The notes beneath the pieces were generated by a model. The model had not been told where the DNA came from. It did no database searches and worked only from the letters and a program-made list of their open reading frames with translations. A DNA stretch of 41,743 nt from CAZAEL01 sp964484135 (GTDB taxonomy: Bacteria > Elusimicrobiota > Elusimicrobia > FEN-1173): positions 1 to 41,743 of the forward strand of contig CAZAEL010000019.1 of assembly GCA_964484135.1 (NCBI GenBank), read 5' to 3'. The stretch's first letter is position 1, and every line of letters begins with the position of its first letter. Of the stretch, positions 32,233 to 39,968 are shown piece by piece. Made by a program: the position numbers and the translations under genes.

Positions 32233-33306
32233 ATGGCGACCGACATCACACAGCTTTTCCAGACCATGGTCCGCAGCGGCATCTCGGACATCCATTTCAA
32301 GTCCGGAGCCGCTCCGATGCTGCGGTTGCACGGCCGGCTCATCTCCTCGGGCTTCACCAAGATGACGGGACAGCACATCGAGGAGCTGGCCCGCACCCTC
32401 ATGAGCGAGGAGCAAAAGAGGATTTTCGCCGAGGAACGGGAGATGGACATGTCCTACGAGGTCCCCGGCCTCTCCCGGTTCCGCGTGAACGTGTACCGGC
32501 AGCGGGGGACGGTGGCGCTGACCCTGCGGGTGGTCCCCCTCAAGCTCAGGACGTTCCAGGAACTGAACCTGCCCGCCGACACCCTGACCAAGCTGTGCGC
32601 CAACACCCGCGGCTTGATCCTGGTGGCGGGCATCACGGGCGCCGGCAAGACCACCACGTTGAACGCCATGGTGGACCACATCAACAACACCTACGCGTAC
32701 AACATCATCACCGTGGAGGACCCCATCGAGTACTACCACGCGGACGCCAAATCCTCCATCGCCCAGCGCGAGGTCGGCAGCGACACCGCGTCCTTCCAAA
32801 AGGCCCTCAAGCACATCCTCCGTCAGGACCCGGACGTGGTGGTCCTGGGAGAATTGCGGGACGCGGAGTCCATCCAGGCCGGCATCACGGCCGCGGAAAC
32901 CGGGCATCTCGTGTTGGCCACGCTCCACACCATGGACGCGACCCAGACCATGGACCGGCTCATGGAGTCCTATCCTCCCGGGGAACAGGCGGGGGCCCGC
33001 GTCCGGATCGCCAACGTGCTCAAGGGCGTCCTCTGCCAGCGTCTCCTGGAGACCGCCGACGGAAACGGCCGGGTGCCGGCGACGGAGATCCTGGTGGTGA
33101 CCTCCTTGATGAGGAAGCTTCTGGCCGAGGGGAAGGCGCAGGAGATCGCCAAGGCCATCGAGCAGGGGCAATATTACGGCATGCATTCTTTCGACCAGGA
33201 CATCATCCGCCTGTTCAACGAGAAGAAAATTTCCAAGGAGGAGGCGATGGACGCCTCTTCCAACGCGGAAGACTTGATCATCAAGCTGCGGGGGATCGTG
33301 GCGTGA
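32233..33306 (+). CDS. pilT: PilT-family type IV pilus retraction ATPase
   Basis: Hexameric secretion-type ATPase that disassembles pili; 357 residues. N-terminal PAS-like region (SDIHFKSG), Walker A GITGAGKT at 133-140, the Asp box around VEDPIEYYH, Walker B VVVLGELRD (PilT usually has VGEMRD) and the His box HLVLATLHTMDA. The C-terminal AIRNLIRE motif of PilT is replaced by a divergent stretch (VVTSLMRKLLAEGK), so a PilU-like or specialised role is possible. GGGGGA precedes the ATG. No other pilus genes are in the window; it stands before three proteins of unknown function, to which it may be functionally tied. Confidence 0.9.
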   Translation: MATDITQLFQTMVRSGISDIHFKSGAAPMLRLHGRLISSGFTKMTGQHIEELARTLMSEEQKRIFAEEREMDMSYEVPGLSRFRVNVYRQRGTVALTLRVVPLKLRTFQELNLPADTLTKLCANTRGLILVAGITGAGKTTTLNAMVDHINNTYAYNIITVEDPIEYYHADAKSSIAQREVGSDTASFQKALKHILRQDPDVVVLGELRDAESIQAGITAAETGHLVLATLHTMDATQTMDRLMESYPPGEQAGARVRIANVLKGVLCQRLLETADGNGRVPATEILVVTSLMRKLLAEGKAQEIAKAIEQGQYYGMHSFDQDIIRLFNEKKISKEEAMDASSNAEDLIIKLRGIVA

Positions 33307-33385
33307 ACTCCCGGCGCGGGCGGGGTTTTGACCGGACATCGGCCGGTTGAACGGGGTTTGAGCCGGACCGGAGGAGAGGGCGTCT

Positions 33386-34510
33386 ATGGCCATTGAACGG
33401 TGGGAGCTTTCCCCATCTTCCCACCCGGACCGCTATCTCCTCAAGATCCGCGGGGACAGGGCCGATGTGGACCAGGTGGTCCGGGCTTATGCGCGGATCT
33501 GCCAGGAGCCCAGGGAGATGGGGGACCCGGTCTACCAATGGGTCGTTTTTGTTGTCGGAGCCAGCCTGAACGAGCGCCTGGCGCTGCAGGACCATTTGCG
33601 CGGCCTGGTTTCCCCGCCGGCGGAGGACGCGGCGGCCGCGGTGTCCGTGGACCTCTCCGGCGTTCTGGCGGAGCTGAACATGGTCCTCGAGGGGCTCACG
33701 GGCCTGACCGAGGAAGAACAGGCCCACGTGGCCAAGAAGATGCAGCAGATCCAGCAGCGCGAGGCGGAACAGGCCGCCGCTCAGTCTTCGGCGCCCCCTC
33801 CTTCGCCCTCCGTCCCGCCGCCGGCCCCTCCGCTTCCCGCCGTGCGGGAGGCCCCATCGCCCGCGCCGGACCCCGCCCCGAAGCCTCCGGTCAAACCGGA
33901 GGTCCCTCCGCCGGCCCCGGCGAGACAGCCCCTTCCCAGGTTCGCGCCGGACACCAACCTGCCGCCGGCGTCCAACGCGCCCGCCCAAGCCCCTGCTCCG
34001 GAGGCCGCCCGCCCCGTCCCGGCGACGCCTCCGCCGCCCGTCGAACCGCCCCCGGCGCCGACTCCTCCGGCCGCCCCGCCTCCCGCGGCCCCGTCCGCCC
34101 GTCCGGCCCCGGCGCAGGCCGAAGAGCCTTTCTCGGAAGACGACATCCGCGCCGCGTTCTTCTATCCTTCGGGGACCGAACCGTTGAAGGAGAAATTCGT
34201 CAAGAAACTGACGGAGGTGGCCCGCACCAAGGCCAAAAAACCCATGTCCGTCAGGGCCGTCCATTCGGAGGAAACGGCCATCACCACCAAAAAGTCGGCC
34301 GAATGGATACAATCGGCCAAGTCGGCCCGGGCCGAATGCTTTTTCGTCCTGCTGACGCCGGAGACGCCGTCCGTGTACATGGAAAGCGTGATTTCCGAAG
34401 CCCGCCAGGCCGGGCTCTCCTGCCATTTGATCGCCCAGGCGGACATCGATTCCCGCCTGCTGTACGTGGACCTCATGGTGGAACTGATGCTGATCAAGCG
34501 GAAAAAATGA
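33386..34510 (+). CDS. Unknown modular protein 1: IERWE domain, Pro-rich linker, shared alpha/beta domain
   Basis: A 374-residue protein of no family I recognise. Residues 1-75 form a small domain beginning MAIERWEL; residues about 85-130 are helical and Glu/Gln-rich; residues 130-250 are a Pro/Ala linker. The last 120 residues follow a strand-helix repeat: FFYPSG strand, helix, strand (VRAVHS), helix, strand FFVLLTPE, helix, strand CHLIAQ, then a hydrophobic segment LLYVDLMVELMLI. Both end domains recur in the next protein, and the C-terminal one in the DnaA-like protein after it. No catalytic residues or membrane segments are evident. It is 79 bases after pilT, with GGAGGAGAGG before the ATG. 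Confidence 0.75.
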   Translation: MAIERWELSPSSHPDRYLLKIRGDRADVDQVVRAYARICQEPREMGDPVYQWVVFVVGASLNERLALQDHLRGLVSPPAEDAAAAVSVDLSGVLAELNMVLEGLTGLTEEEQAHVAKKMQQIQQREAEQAAAQSSAPPPSPSVPPPAPPLPAVREAPSPAPDPAPKPPVKPEVPPPAPARQPLPRFAPDTNLPPASNAPAQAPAPEAARPVPATPPPPVEPPPAPTPPAAPPPAAPSARPAPAQAEEPFSEDDIRAAFFYPSGTEPLKEKFVKKLTEVARTKAKKPMSVRAVHSEETAITTKKSAEWIQSAKSARAECFFVLLTPETPSVYMESVISEARQAGLSCHLIAQADIDSRLLYVDLMVELMLIKRKK

Positions 34511-34546
34511 GCCTTCGGAACGGGACCGAAGAGAGAAGAGTCCAGA

Positions 34547-35578
34547 ATGATTGAACGTTGGGAGGTCCTGCCCGACCCCCACGACCGTTTTCCGGACCGC
34601 TGCCGCCTTAACCTGACCGCGGGACAGGAGGACGTGAAGTCCCTGCTGTCCCTTTTTCCGCAGAAGGCCGGCAAACCCTGGGTGCCGCGCATGGGGCCCT
34701 TTCGGCTCTCCCTTTACTTGTACGGCCTGACCGGCGACGAGAGGCAGACCCTCGAAACGTTTCTGTCCGGGAGGGCCCGGCCCGCTGCGCAAGGCGCCTC
34801 GTCTCCGCCCTCGGGCGCGGCGGTGGCGCCCCCGAAAGAGGCGTCCGGCCCTCCTGCTCCGACGGAGACGGTTTTCGCCGTTCCGGAAGAGGGCGCCCCG
34901 GAGGTCGAGGTCCTTTCCGGTTCTCCGGACGCCGCCGGCCCGCCGTCCGTCGCTCCGGTCCCTTCCGAGGAGGCTCCGCCTTCCCTGATCCAAAACGCGA
35001 CGGACGCTTTGATGGATTGGGCCCAGTCTTCGGACAACGCCCCCCCGCCGGCGGCCCGGCCCCTCCCGCCGTCCGCCCGGACGACCGAGGGCAGCGCCGT
35101 CCCTCCGCCCGCTCCCCGTCCCGCCGAACCGTCCGTGCCCGCCTTCTCCGCTTCGGAGATCGGCATGCCGGCGGAAGGGCTGGTTCTGTCCAGGGAGCCG
35201 GAGCCGGATGTTCCCAAGGGACACATGTTTTTCCGGATCGGGTATTTCGTCCCGGAGGACATGGGCGGGGTGGGGGAAACCATCCACGGGCTTTTCACCC
35301 AGACGCTCCAGAGCCGCCGGATGCCGTTCGTTTTCCACCGGGTTTTTGCTTTCTCCTACCGGTGGCCCGACAAGGCCCTGGTGGAACAGCTGGTGGGGGC
35401 CTGCCGGACGCACCGGGTGGACGCCCTCATCGGCGTCGGGGACGAAAAGCGACTGGCGCTCGTCATCGAAAAGTGCGAAGAGGCGGGCATCCGGTTTTAC
35501 CCCCTGAAACGGGAGGACGCCCTGAAACGCTATTGGCGGCTGGGGCTGATCACGAGGATCGTCATCCATGAAGAGTGA
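34547..35578 (+). CDS. Unknown modular protein 2: paralogue of the preceding protein
   Basis: A 343-residue protein built like its upstream neighbour: an N-terminal domain starting MIERWEVLP (residues 1-75), a Pro/Ser/Ala-rich linker (about 78-215) and a C-terminal alpha/beta domain (about 222-343) with strands at RIGYFVPED, FVFHRVFAF, DALIGVGDE and RFYPLK, ending WRLGLITRIVIHEE. The identity to the neighbour is low but the order of elements is the same, which points to duplication. The linker contains a short helical stretch (SLIQNATDALMDWAQ). No enzyme motif is seen. Its end overlaps the start of the DnaA-like gene by 11 bases, so the proteins are probably made together. Confidence 0.75.
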   Translation: MIERWEVLPDPHDRFPDRCRLNLTAGQEDVKSLLSLFPQKAGKPWVPRMGPFRLSLYLYGLTGDERQTLETFLSGRARPAAQGASSPPSGAAVAPPKEASGPPAPTETVFAVPEEGAPEVEVLSGSPDAAGPPSVAPVPSEEAPPSLIQNATDALMDWAQSSDNAPPPAARPLPPSARTTEGSAVPPPAPRPAEPSVPAFSASEIGMPAEGLVLSREPEPDVPKGHMFFRIGYFVPEDMGGVGETIHGLFTQTLQSRRMPFVFHRVFAFSYRWPDKALVEQLVGACRTHRVDALIGVGDEKRLALVIEKCEEAGIRFYPLKREDALKRYWRLGLITRIVIHEE

Positions 35579-36911
35579 CCGTCCCGACGATCCGCCTTTT
35601 GAGTCCCGGCTGAACCCGCGTTACACGTTCGAGGAGTTCGTGGTGGGCCCGCACAACCGTTTCCCCCACGCGGCGGCCCTGGCGGTGTCGGAGAACCTGG
35701 GCAAGGCCTACAACCCGCTTTTCGTGTACGGCCCCGTGGGGCTGGGCAAGACGCACCTGATGCAGGCCGTGGGCCACCGCGTGCTGGAACGGCAGAAGAA
35801 CGCCCACGTGCTTTACGTGACCGCGGAACAGTTCATGACCGAGGTCATCGAACTCCTGCGCACCGGCAACCTCAAGGCGTTCCGCGAGAAATACCGCTCC
35901 CTCGAGCTCCTCCTGGTGGACGACATCCAGTTCTTGGCCGCCTCCGAGTCCACGCAGGAAGAATTCTTCCACACCTTCAACGAGCTTCACCAGGCGGGCA
36001 AGCAGATCATCATGACTTCCGACCGCCCGCCCAAGATGCTGGTCACCCTGGAGGACCGTCTGCGCAGCCGCTTCGAATGGGGTCTCATCGCGGACATCAA
36101 GTCCCCCAGCCTCGAAACCCGCGTGGCCATCCTCCGCAAGAAGGAGTCGCAACTGGGCGGCCTCCACCTGGGGGAGGACATCCGGCTTTACATCGCGGGG
36201 AAGCTGAAATCCAACGTTCGCGAACTGGAAGGTTTTTTGAAACGCGTCCAGGCCTACGCCCAGCTCAACAACCAAACCGTTTCCCTGTCCCTGGTGAAGG
36301 AGATCATGCGGGAGCTCCTGCCCCCCAAGGATTGGGAGGAGGGGGAATCGTCGGCCCTTCCCATTCCATCGACGCCGGCGCCGGTCCAGGCCCCCGCGGC
36401 TCCGCCTCCCGAGCCGCCCACCCCCCATGTGACGCCCGCGGTGTCTCCCACGGCCGTCAACCTGGACGCCGTCGTGCTCCCGGCGATCCCCGCCGCGGAT
36501 CTCCCGTCCGCCGAATCGGGACCCAAGGCCATCCCGGTGGTTTTCTTTTTCCCGGCGGGCCGCGAGGAGGCGCTCGGCCAGGTCAAAAAAAAGTTCGAGG
36601 ACGTCATCAGGAAGCACAAATTGAAGTTCGTCATGGAAGCCGCCGCCGAAATCCCCTATCCTTTGGACGACTCCCTCTCCTACGATTCATTCCCGGCCAA
36701 GTGCGAGGAAAAAGGCCAGCGCATCGCCGTGGTCCTGGGCCCGCCGCCCGAGGGGCGTTTGCCGGATTTCGAGTTCAGGCAGCGCCTGCAGGACATTTTC
36801 GAGGCGCGCCATCTTTCCCTCCAGATGCTGCCCTGGGACGAGTTCACCAAGGATTACCGGTACCTCAACCTGGCCCTGGACATCACCCTCATCCGCTTCA
36901 AGGAGGGATAA
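35568..36911 (+). CDS. DnaA-type AAA+ ATPase fused to the shared alpha/beta domain, without DNA-binding domain IV
   Basis: A 447-residue protein. Residues 15-250 are a clear DnaA domain III: LNPRYTFEEFVVGPHNRFPHAAA-type start, Walker A G55-PVGLGKT62, Walker B LLLVDDIQF (Asp118-Asp119), the arginine-finger region RLRSRFEWG and sensor 2 in KSNVRELEG. DnaA domains I and IV are missing; in place of the helix-turn-helix domain come a Pro-rich linker (about 255-320) and a C-terminal domain with the same strand-helix order as the two preceding proteins (VVFFFPAGRE, RIAVVLGPPPE, SLQMLPW, ending YLNLALDITLIRF). It therefore cannot bind DnaA boxes in the normal way and is not the replication initiator. 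ATP-driven assembly of the neighbouring proteins is a reasonable guess. Confidence 0.85.
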   Translation: MKSDRPDDPPFESRLNPRYTFEEFVVGPHNRFPHAAALAVSENLGKAYNPLFVYGPVGLGKTHLMQAVGHRVLERQKNAHVLYVTAEQFMTEVIELLRTGNLKAFREKYRSLELLLVDDIQFLAASESTQEEFFHTFNELHQAGKQIIMTSDRPPKMLVTLEDRLRSRFEWGLIADIKSPSLETRVAILRKKESQLGGLHLGEDIRLYIAGKLKSNVRELEGFLKRVQAYAQLNNQTVSLSLVKEIMRELLPPKDWEEGESSALPIPSTPAPVQAPAAPPPEPPTPHVTPAVSPTAVNLDAVVLPAIPAADLPSAESGPKAIPVVFFFPAGREEALGQVKKKFEDVIRKHKLKFVMEAAAEIPYPLDDSLSYDSFPAKCEEKGQRIAVVLGPPPEGRLPDFEFRQRLQDIFEARHLSLQMLPWDEFTKDYRYLNLALDITLIRFKEG

Positions 36912-36917
36912 CGCCCC

Positions 36918-37778
36918 TTGAAGAGCCCGCCCTTGAGCAAGCCGGACGCCCTCCGGAGGGAACTGGCGGCGGCCGCGGGGTTTCTCCGCGCCCGGATGCC
37001 GGCCTTTTTCCGCGGTTCCGGGCTGGACGCGGCGGTGGTTCTGGGATCGGGGCTGGGCCATTTCGCCCGGGGCCTGTCCCGGACCGCGGCCCTGCCGTAC
37101 GGCCGCATCCCGGGGTTCGCGGACGCCACGGTGCCCGGCCACGCCGGGCGCCTGGTCCTGGGGCGGACGGGCGGCAAGAAAGTGGCGGTCATGGAGGGGC
37201 GCCTCCATTTTTATGAGGGCCTCCCCTTCGAGCGGGTCACCTTCCCGTGCCGCGCGCTCAAGCGCCTGGGAGCGAAAATTTTGGTGCTGACGTCGGCGGT
37301 GGGGGCGGTCTCCTCCCGTCTGTCGGTCGGCGACATGGTCTTGGTCCGCGACCACATCAATTTCATGGGGGCGAATCCCCTGCGGGGCCTCCCTGCCGCC
37401 GGCGCGGGACCGCGTTTCCCGGACATGAGCCGGGCGTACTCGCCGTCCCTCAGGGCCCTGGCCCGGCGGGCGGCCCGTTCTCTGGGGTTGACCTTGAAGG
37501 AAGGGGTTTACTGTGCCGTTTCCGGGCCCTCCTACGAAACCCCGGCGGAGGTCCGCATGATGAGGTCCTGGGGCGTCGATGTGGTGGGCATGTCCGTGGT
37601 GCCGGAAACGTTGGCGGCCGTGCAGGAGGGCATGGAGGTCCTGGCCGTGGCGTACGTGGCCAACAAGGCGGCCGGTTTTTCGGACCGGCCTTTGACCCAC
37701 GAAGAGGTGCTGTCCGGGGCCCAAAAGGCCGGGGCGCGGCTCTCCGCCCTCCTCTCCCGCGTCGTCCAAAGGCTTTGA
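36918..37778 (+). CDS. Purine nucleoside phosphorylase (trimeric PunA type)
   Basis: Phosphorolysis of purine (deoxy)nucleosides to base and (deoxy)ribose-1-phosphate. The TTG start at 36918 is chosen because AGGAGGG (36901-36907) lies 10 bases upstream, inside the end of the DnaA-like gene; 286 residues. Motifs: LGSGLG, VPGHAG, MEGRLHFYEG (phosphate site), HINFMGANPL, GPSYETPAEVRMM (with Glu) and VGMSVVPE. The usual TNAAGG stretch reads TSAVGA, and the base-contacting Asn near the end is not in its usual context, so base preference may differ. It is followed by a methylthioadenosine phosphorylase gene. Confidence 0.9.
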   Translation: MKSPPLSKPDALRRELAAAAGFLRARMPAFFRGSGLDAAVVLGSGLGHFARGLSRTAALPYGRIPGFADATVPGHAGRLVLGRTGGKKVAVMEGRLHFYEGLPFERVTFPCRALKRLGAKILVLTSAVGAVSSRLSVGDMVLVRDHINFMGANPLRGLPAAGAGPRFPDMSRAYSPSLRALARRAARSLGLTLKEGVYCAVSGPSYETPAEVRMMRSWGVDVVGMSVVPETLAAVQEGMEVLAVAYVANKAAGFSDRPLTHEEVLSGAQKAGARLSALLSRVVQRL

Positions 37779-37801
37779 CCTCCGTGAAAAAGGAGCGATA
37801 A

Positions 37802-38683
37802 ATGGCTAGAAAACCAGCGCGACAAGAGCCGGTGAAGGTGGCGGTGATCGGCGGCAGCGGTCTGTACGAGATGCCCGGCATCAAGGACCTCCGGGAGCTG
37901 CGCCTCAAGACCCCGTTCGGCTCTCCGTCGGACGCCGTGACGGTGGGCCGTCTGGAGGGCGTCCTCTGCGCTTTCCTGCCGCGCCACGGGCGCGGGCACC
38001 GGTTTTTGCCGTCCGAGGTCCCTGCCCGGGCCAACATCCACGCGCTGAAGTCCTTGGGCGTCGAACAAATCATCGGCGTGGGAGCCTGCGGCAGCCTCCG
38101 GGACGAGATGGCGCCGCGGCACTTCGTGGTGCCGGACCAGCTTTTCGACCGCACCAAGGCCCGCCCGTCCTCCTTCTTCGGGGACGGCGTGGTGGGGCAC
38201 GTGTCCTTCGACAGGCCCTATTGCCGGCCCTTGTCCGACGTTCTGGCGCGGAGCGCGGAGCGCGTGGGCGTGACCGTGCACCGCGGCGGGACCTACGTGT
38301 GCATCGACGGGCCCGCCTTCTCCACCAAGGCCGAATCCGAGGTGAACCGGCACATGGGCTTTTCCATCGTCGGGATGACGGCCCTGCCGGAGGCCAAGCT
38401 GGCCCGGGAGGCCGAAATCTGCTATTCCACCGTGGCCCTCATCACGGACTACGACGTCTGGAAGGAAGGCGAGGAGGTGTCCGTGGAAAAGGTGATCCAG
38501 ACGCTGAACGCCAACATCGAAAACGTCAAAAGGCTCATCCGCGACGCTTTGCCCCGGCTGGAGCGCGAACGCTCCTGCCCCTGCGCGTCGGCGCTGAGGC
38601 ACGCGGTCTTCACCCACCCCAAGGCCATGAACCCCGCCACCCGTCGAAAACTGGACCTCTTGATCGGGCGGTACGTGAAATAG
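37802..38683 (+). CDS. mtnP: S-methyl-5'-thioadenosine phosphorylase
   Basis: Phosphorolysis of methylthioadenosine (by-product of polyamine or other SAM-dependent synthesis) to adenine and methylthioribose-1-phosphate. The 293-residue protein shows VIGGSGLYE near residue 20, LPRHGRGHRFLPSEV, GVGACGSL, IDGPAFSTKAESE, VGMTALPEAKLARE and ITDYDVWKE, all typical of MTAP. AAAAGGAG precedes the ATG. Some relatives act on methylthioinosine, so the exact substrate is not certain. It and the upstream purine nucleoside phosphorylase are different branches of one fold and form a small purine salvage pair. Confidence 0.9.
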   Translation: MARKPARQEPVKVAVIGGSGLYEMPGIKDLRELRLKTPFGSPSDAVTVGRLEGVLCAFLPRHGRGHRFLPSEVPARANIHALKSLGVEQIIGVGACGSLRDEMAPRHFVVPDQLFDRTKARPSSFFGDGVVGHVSFDRPYCRPLSDVLARSAERVGVTVHRGGTYVCIDGPAFSTKAESEVNRHMGFSIVGMTALPEAKLAREAEICYSTVALITDYDVWKEGEEVSVEKVIQTLNANIENVKRLIRDALPRLERERSCPCASALRHAVFTHPKAMNPATRRKLDLLIGRYVK

Positions 38684-38693
38684 ACTGAAAACC

Positions 38694-39968
38694 GTGGAGC
38701 CCTCAGGACCCCCGACTTTTCAACCGCTTTCCCTTCCGCGGGGAAAGGCGCTCCTCCTCCGCGGCCCGTCCGCGTTTCAGGTGTCGGCGGGGGCCGTCCG
38801 CTCCCTGGCCGCTCCCCTGCGCGGGTCGAGGCTTTACCGCGTGCCGGAGGGAGAATCCCTTTTGTTGGAGGCGTCGGAAGACGCAGAACTGGAATGGCGC
38901 GAAGGCGCCGGTGGGACGGCCTTTCCGCTCGCCGTCGCAGAACCCGCCTCCTGGGAGAAGGCGGCGGTCCGTGTCCTGAAAGAAAACCCCGGGACCCTGT
39001 GGATCACGTCCGAAGACCCTTTCGACGGCGCCGCCTTCGGACGATATCTGGCCAACCGGCTTTTCGCCGAAGGGAAGAGCGTGTCCGTCGTGGACGCCGA
39101 AACGGACGTTTCGACGGCGGGGCCGCCGGGGTGTCTCGGGGCGGTGTCCCTGAACGACCCGGTCCTGTTTTTCCAGGAAGAGACGCCCACCGCCATCCAG
39201 TATGCGGGCTCGCTCTCTCCCGGCGCTTCTTTCCTGCAGGCCCTGTCGCGCCTGGTCCAGCGGGTGCGTGCGGTCAAGGCCCCCCAGCATCTCCTCCTTT
39301 TGCTGCCGGGCGCCGCCCGGGACGCCGTCTTGTCCGGGGGCTCTCCCCCGGAGGCTCTGCGTCCGGGAATGGAGGTGTCGGTCCGGAGGGCGGCCGGAAA
39401 AGAAGGGGCGTTCCAGCCCCCGTCGTTGAAAAGTCCCCTCATGGTGGAGGCTCTGGGCAAGGACGTCAGGCCCTCGGAAGCAGGGAAGGCCGCGCGGCGC
39501 GAACGGCTCTTCCGCCGCTATTACAAGGACCGGAGGTTCCTCCTCCTGCCTTTTCATCACATACGGGCGGAAGGGGCCCGGTTCCTTTCCGGCAAGGAGC
39601 GCAACTTGCAACACCCCAAAGTCATGTACTTCGAGGCCCTGCCGGACGAGAAGGAGGCGTGGGCCGCGGTCAAGGAGCCGTTGTCGGACCGGGAGAGGGA
39701 AGAGGTTTGCAAGGCCGGCGGGGCGCTGAAACTCCATGAGGTCCTGGCGGGCCGCGAGGCGGGCCTGCAGGTGGGGTTGGCGGACAAGGACGGCGACACC
39801 CTCGCCCTGGGCTTGATCCAACGGTTCGATTACGCGGATCGATACGTCGAGGTTTGGACCCCGCTGGCGATCGGAAAAGAAAACCGAGTGAAGGTCCTGC
39901 AATTCGGGAGCCTGAGGCTCGCCTTGAGCGGAGAGGAGCGAGAGCCGGTGGAGGCCGGATACTTTTGA
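38694..39968 (+). CDS. Clp1/Grc3-family polynucleotide kinase-like protein with degenerate P-loop
   Basis: A 424-residue protein with the layout of Clp1/Grc3 RNA 5'-kinases: N-terminal beta domain (1-95), kinase-like core (about 100-210) with GRYLANRLF after the P-loop position, VVDAETDVSTAGPPG at the Walker B/GQ region and YAGSLSPGASFL at the lid, then a C-terminal beta domain (VGLADKDGDTLALGLI, VWTP, FGSLRL). The P-loop, normally GxxxxGKS/T, reads S106-E-D-P-F-D-G-A-A114: the lysine and Ser/Thr are gone, and the second acidic residue and Gln of Walker B are also changed. It is thus probably a pseudokinase. GTG 38694 has no clear ribosome-binding site. It is coupled (TGA within TTGA) to the next gene. 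Confidence 0.72.
   Translation: MEPSGPPTFQPLSLPRGKALLLRGPSAFQVSAGAVRSLAAPLRGSRLYRVPEGESLLLEASEDAELEWREGAGGTAFPLAVAEPASWEKAAVRVLKENPGTLWITSEDPFDGAAFGRYLANRLFAEGKSVSVVDAETDVSTAGPPGCLGAVSLNDPVLFFQEETPTAIQYAGSLSPGASFLQALSRLVQRVRAVKAPQHLLLLLPGAARDAVLSGGSPPEALRPGMEVSVRRAAGKEGAFQPPSLKSPLMVEALGKDVRPSEAGKAARRERLFRRYYKDRRFLLLPFHHIRAEGARFLSGKERNLQHPKVMYFEALPDEKEAWAAVKEPLSDREREEVCKAGGALKLHEVLAGREAGLQVGLADKDGDTLALGLIQRFDYADRYVEVWTPLAIGKENRVKVLQFGSLRLALSGEEREPVEAGYF

Noticed and set aside
35568..36911. Replication initiator gene dnaA and a nearby origin
   Set aside because: Domain IV is missing, no cluster of TTATCCACA-like boxes was noticed, and no dnaN, recF or gyrB is next to it.
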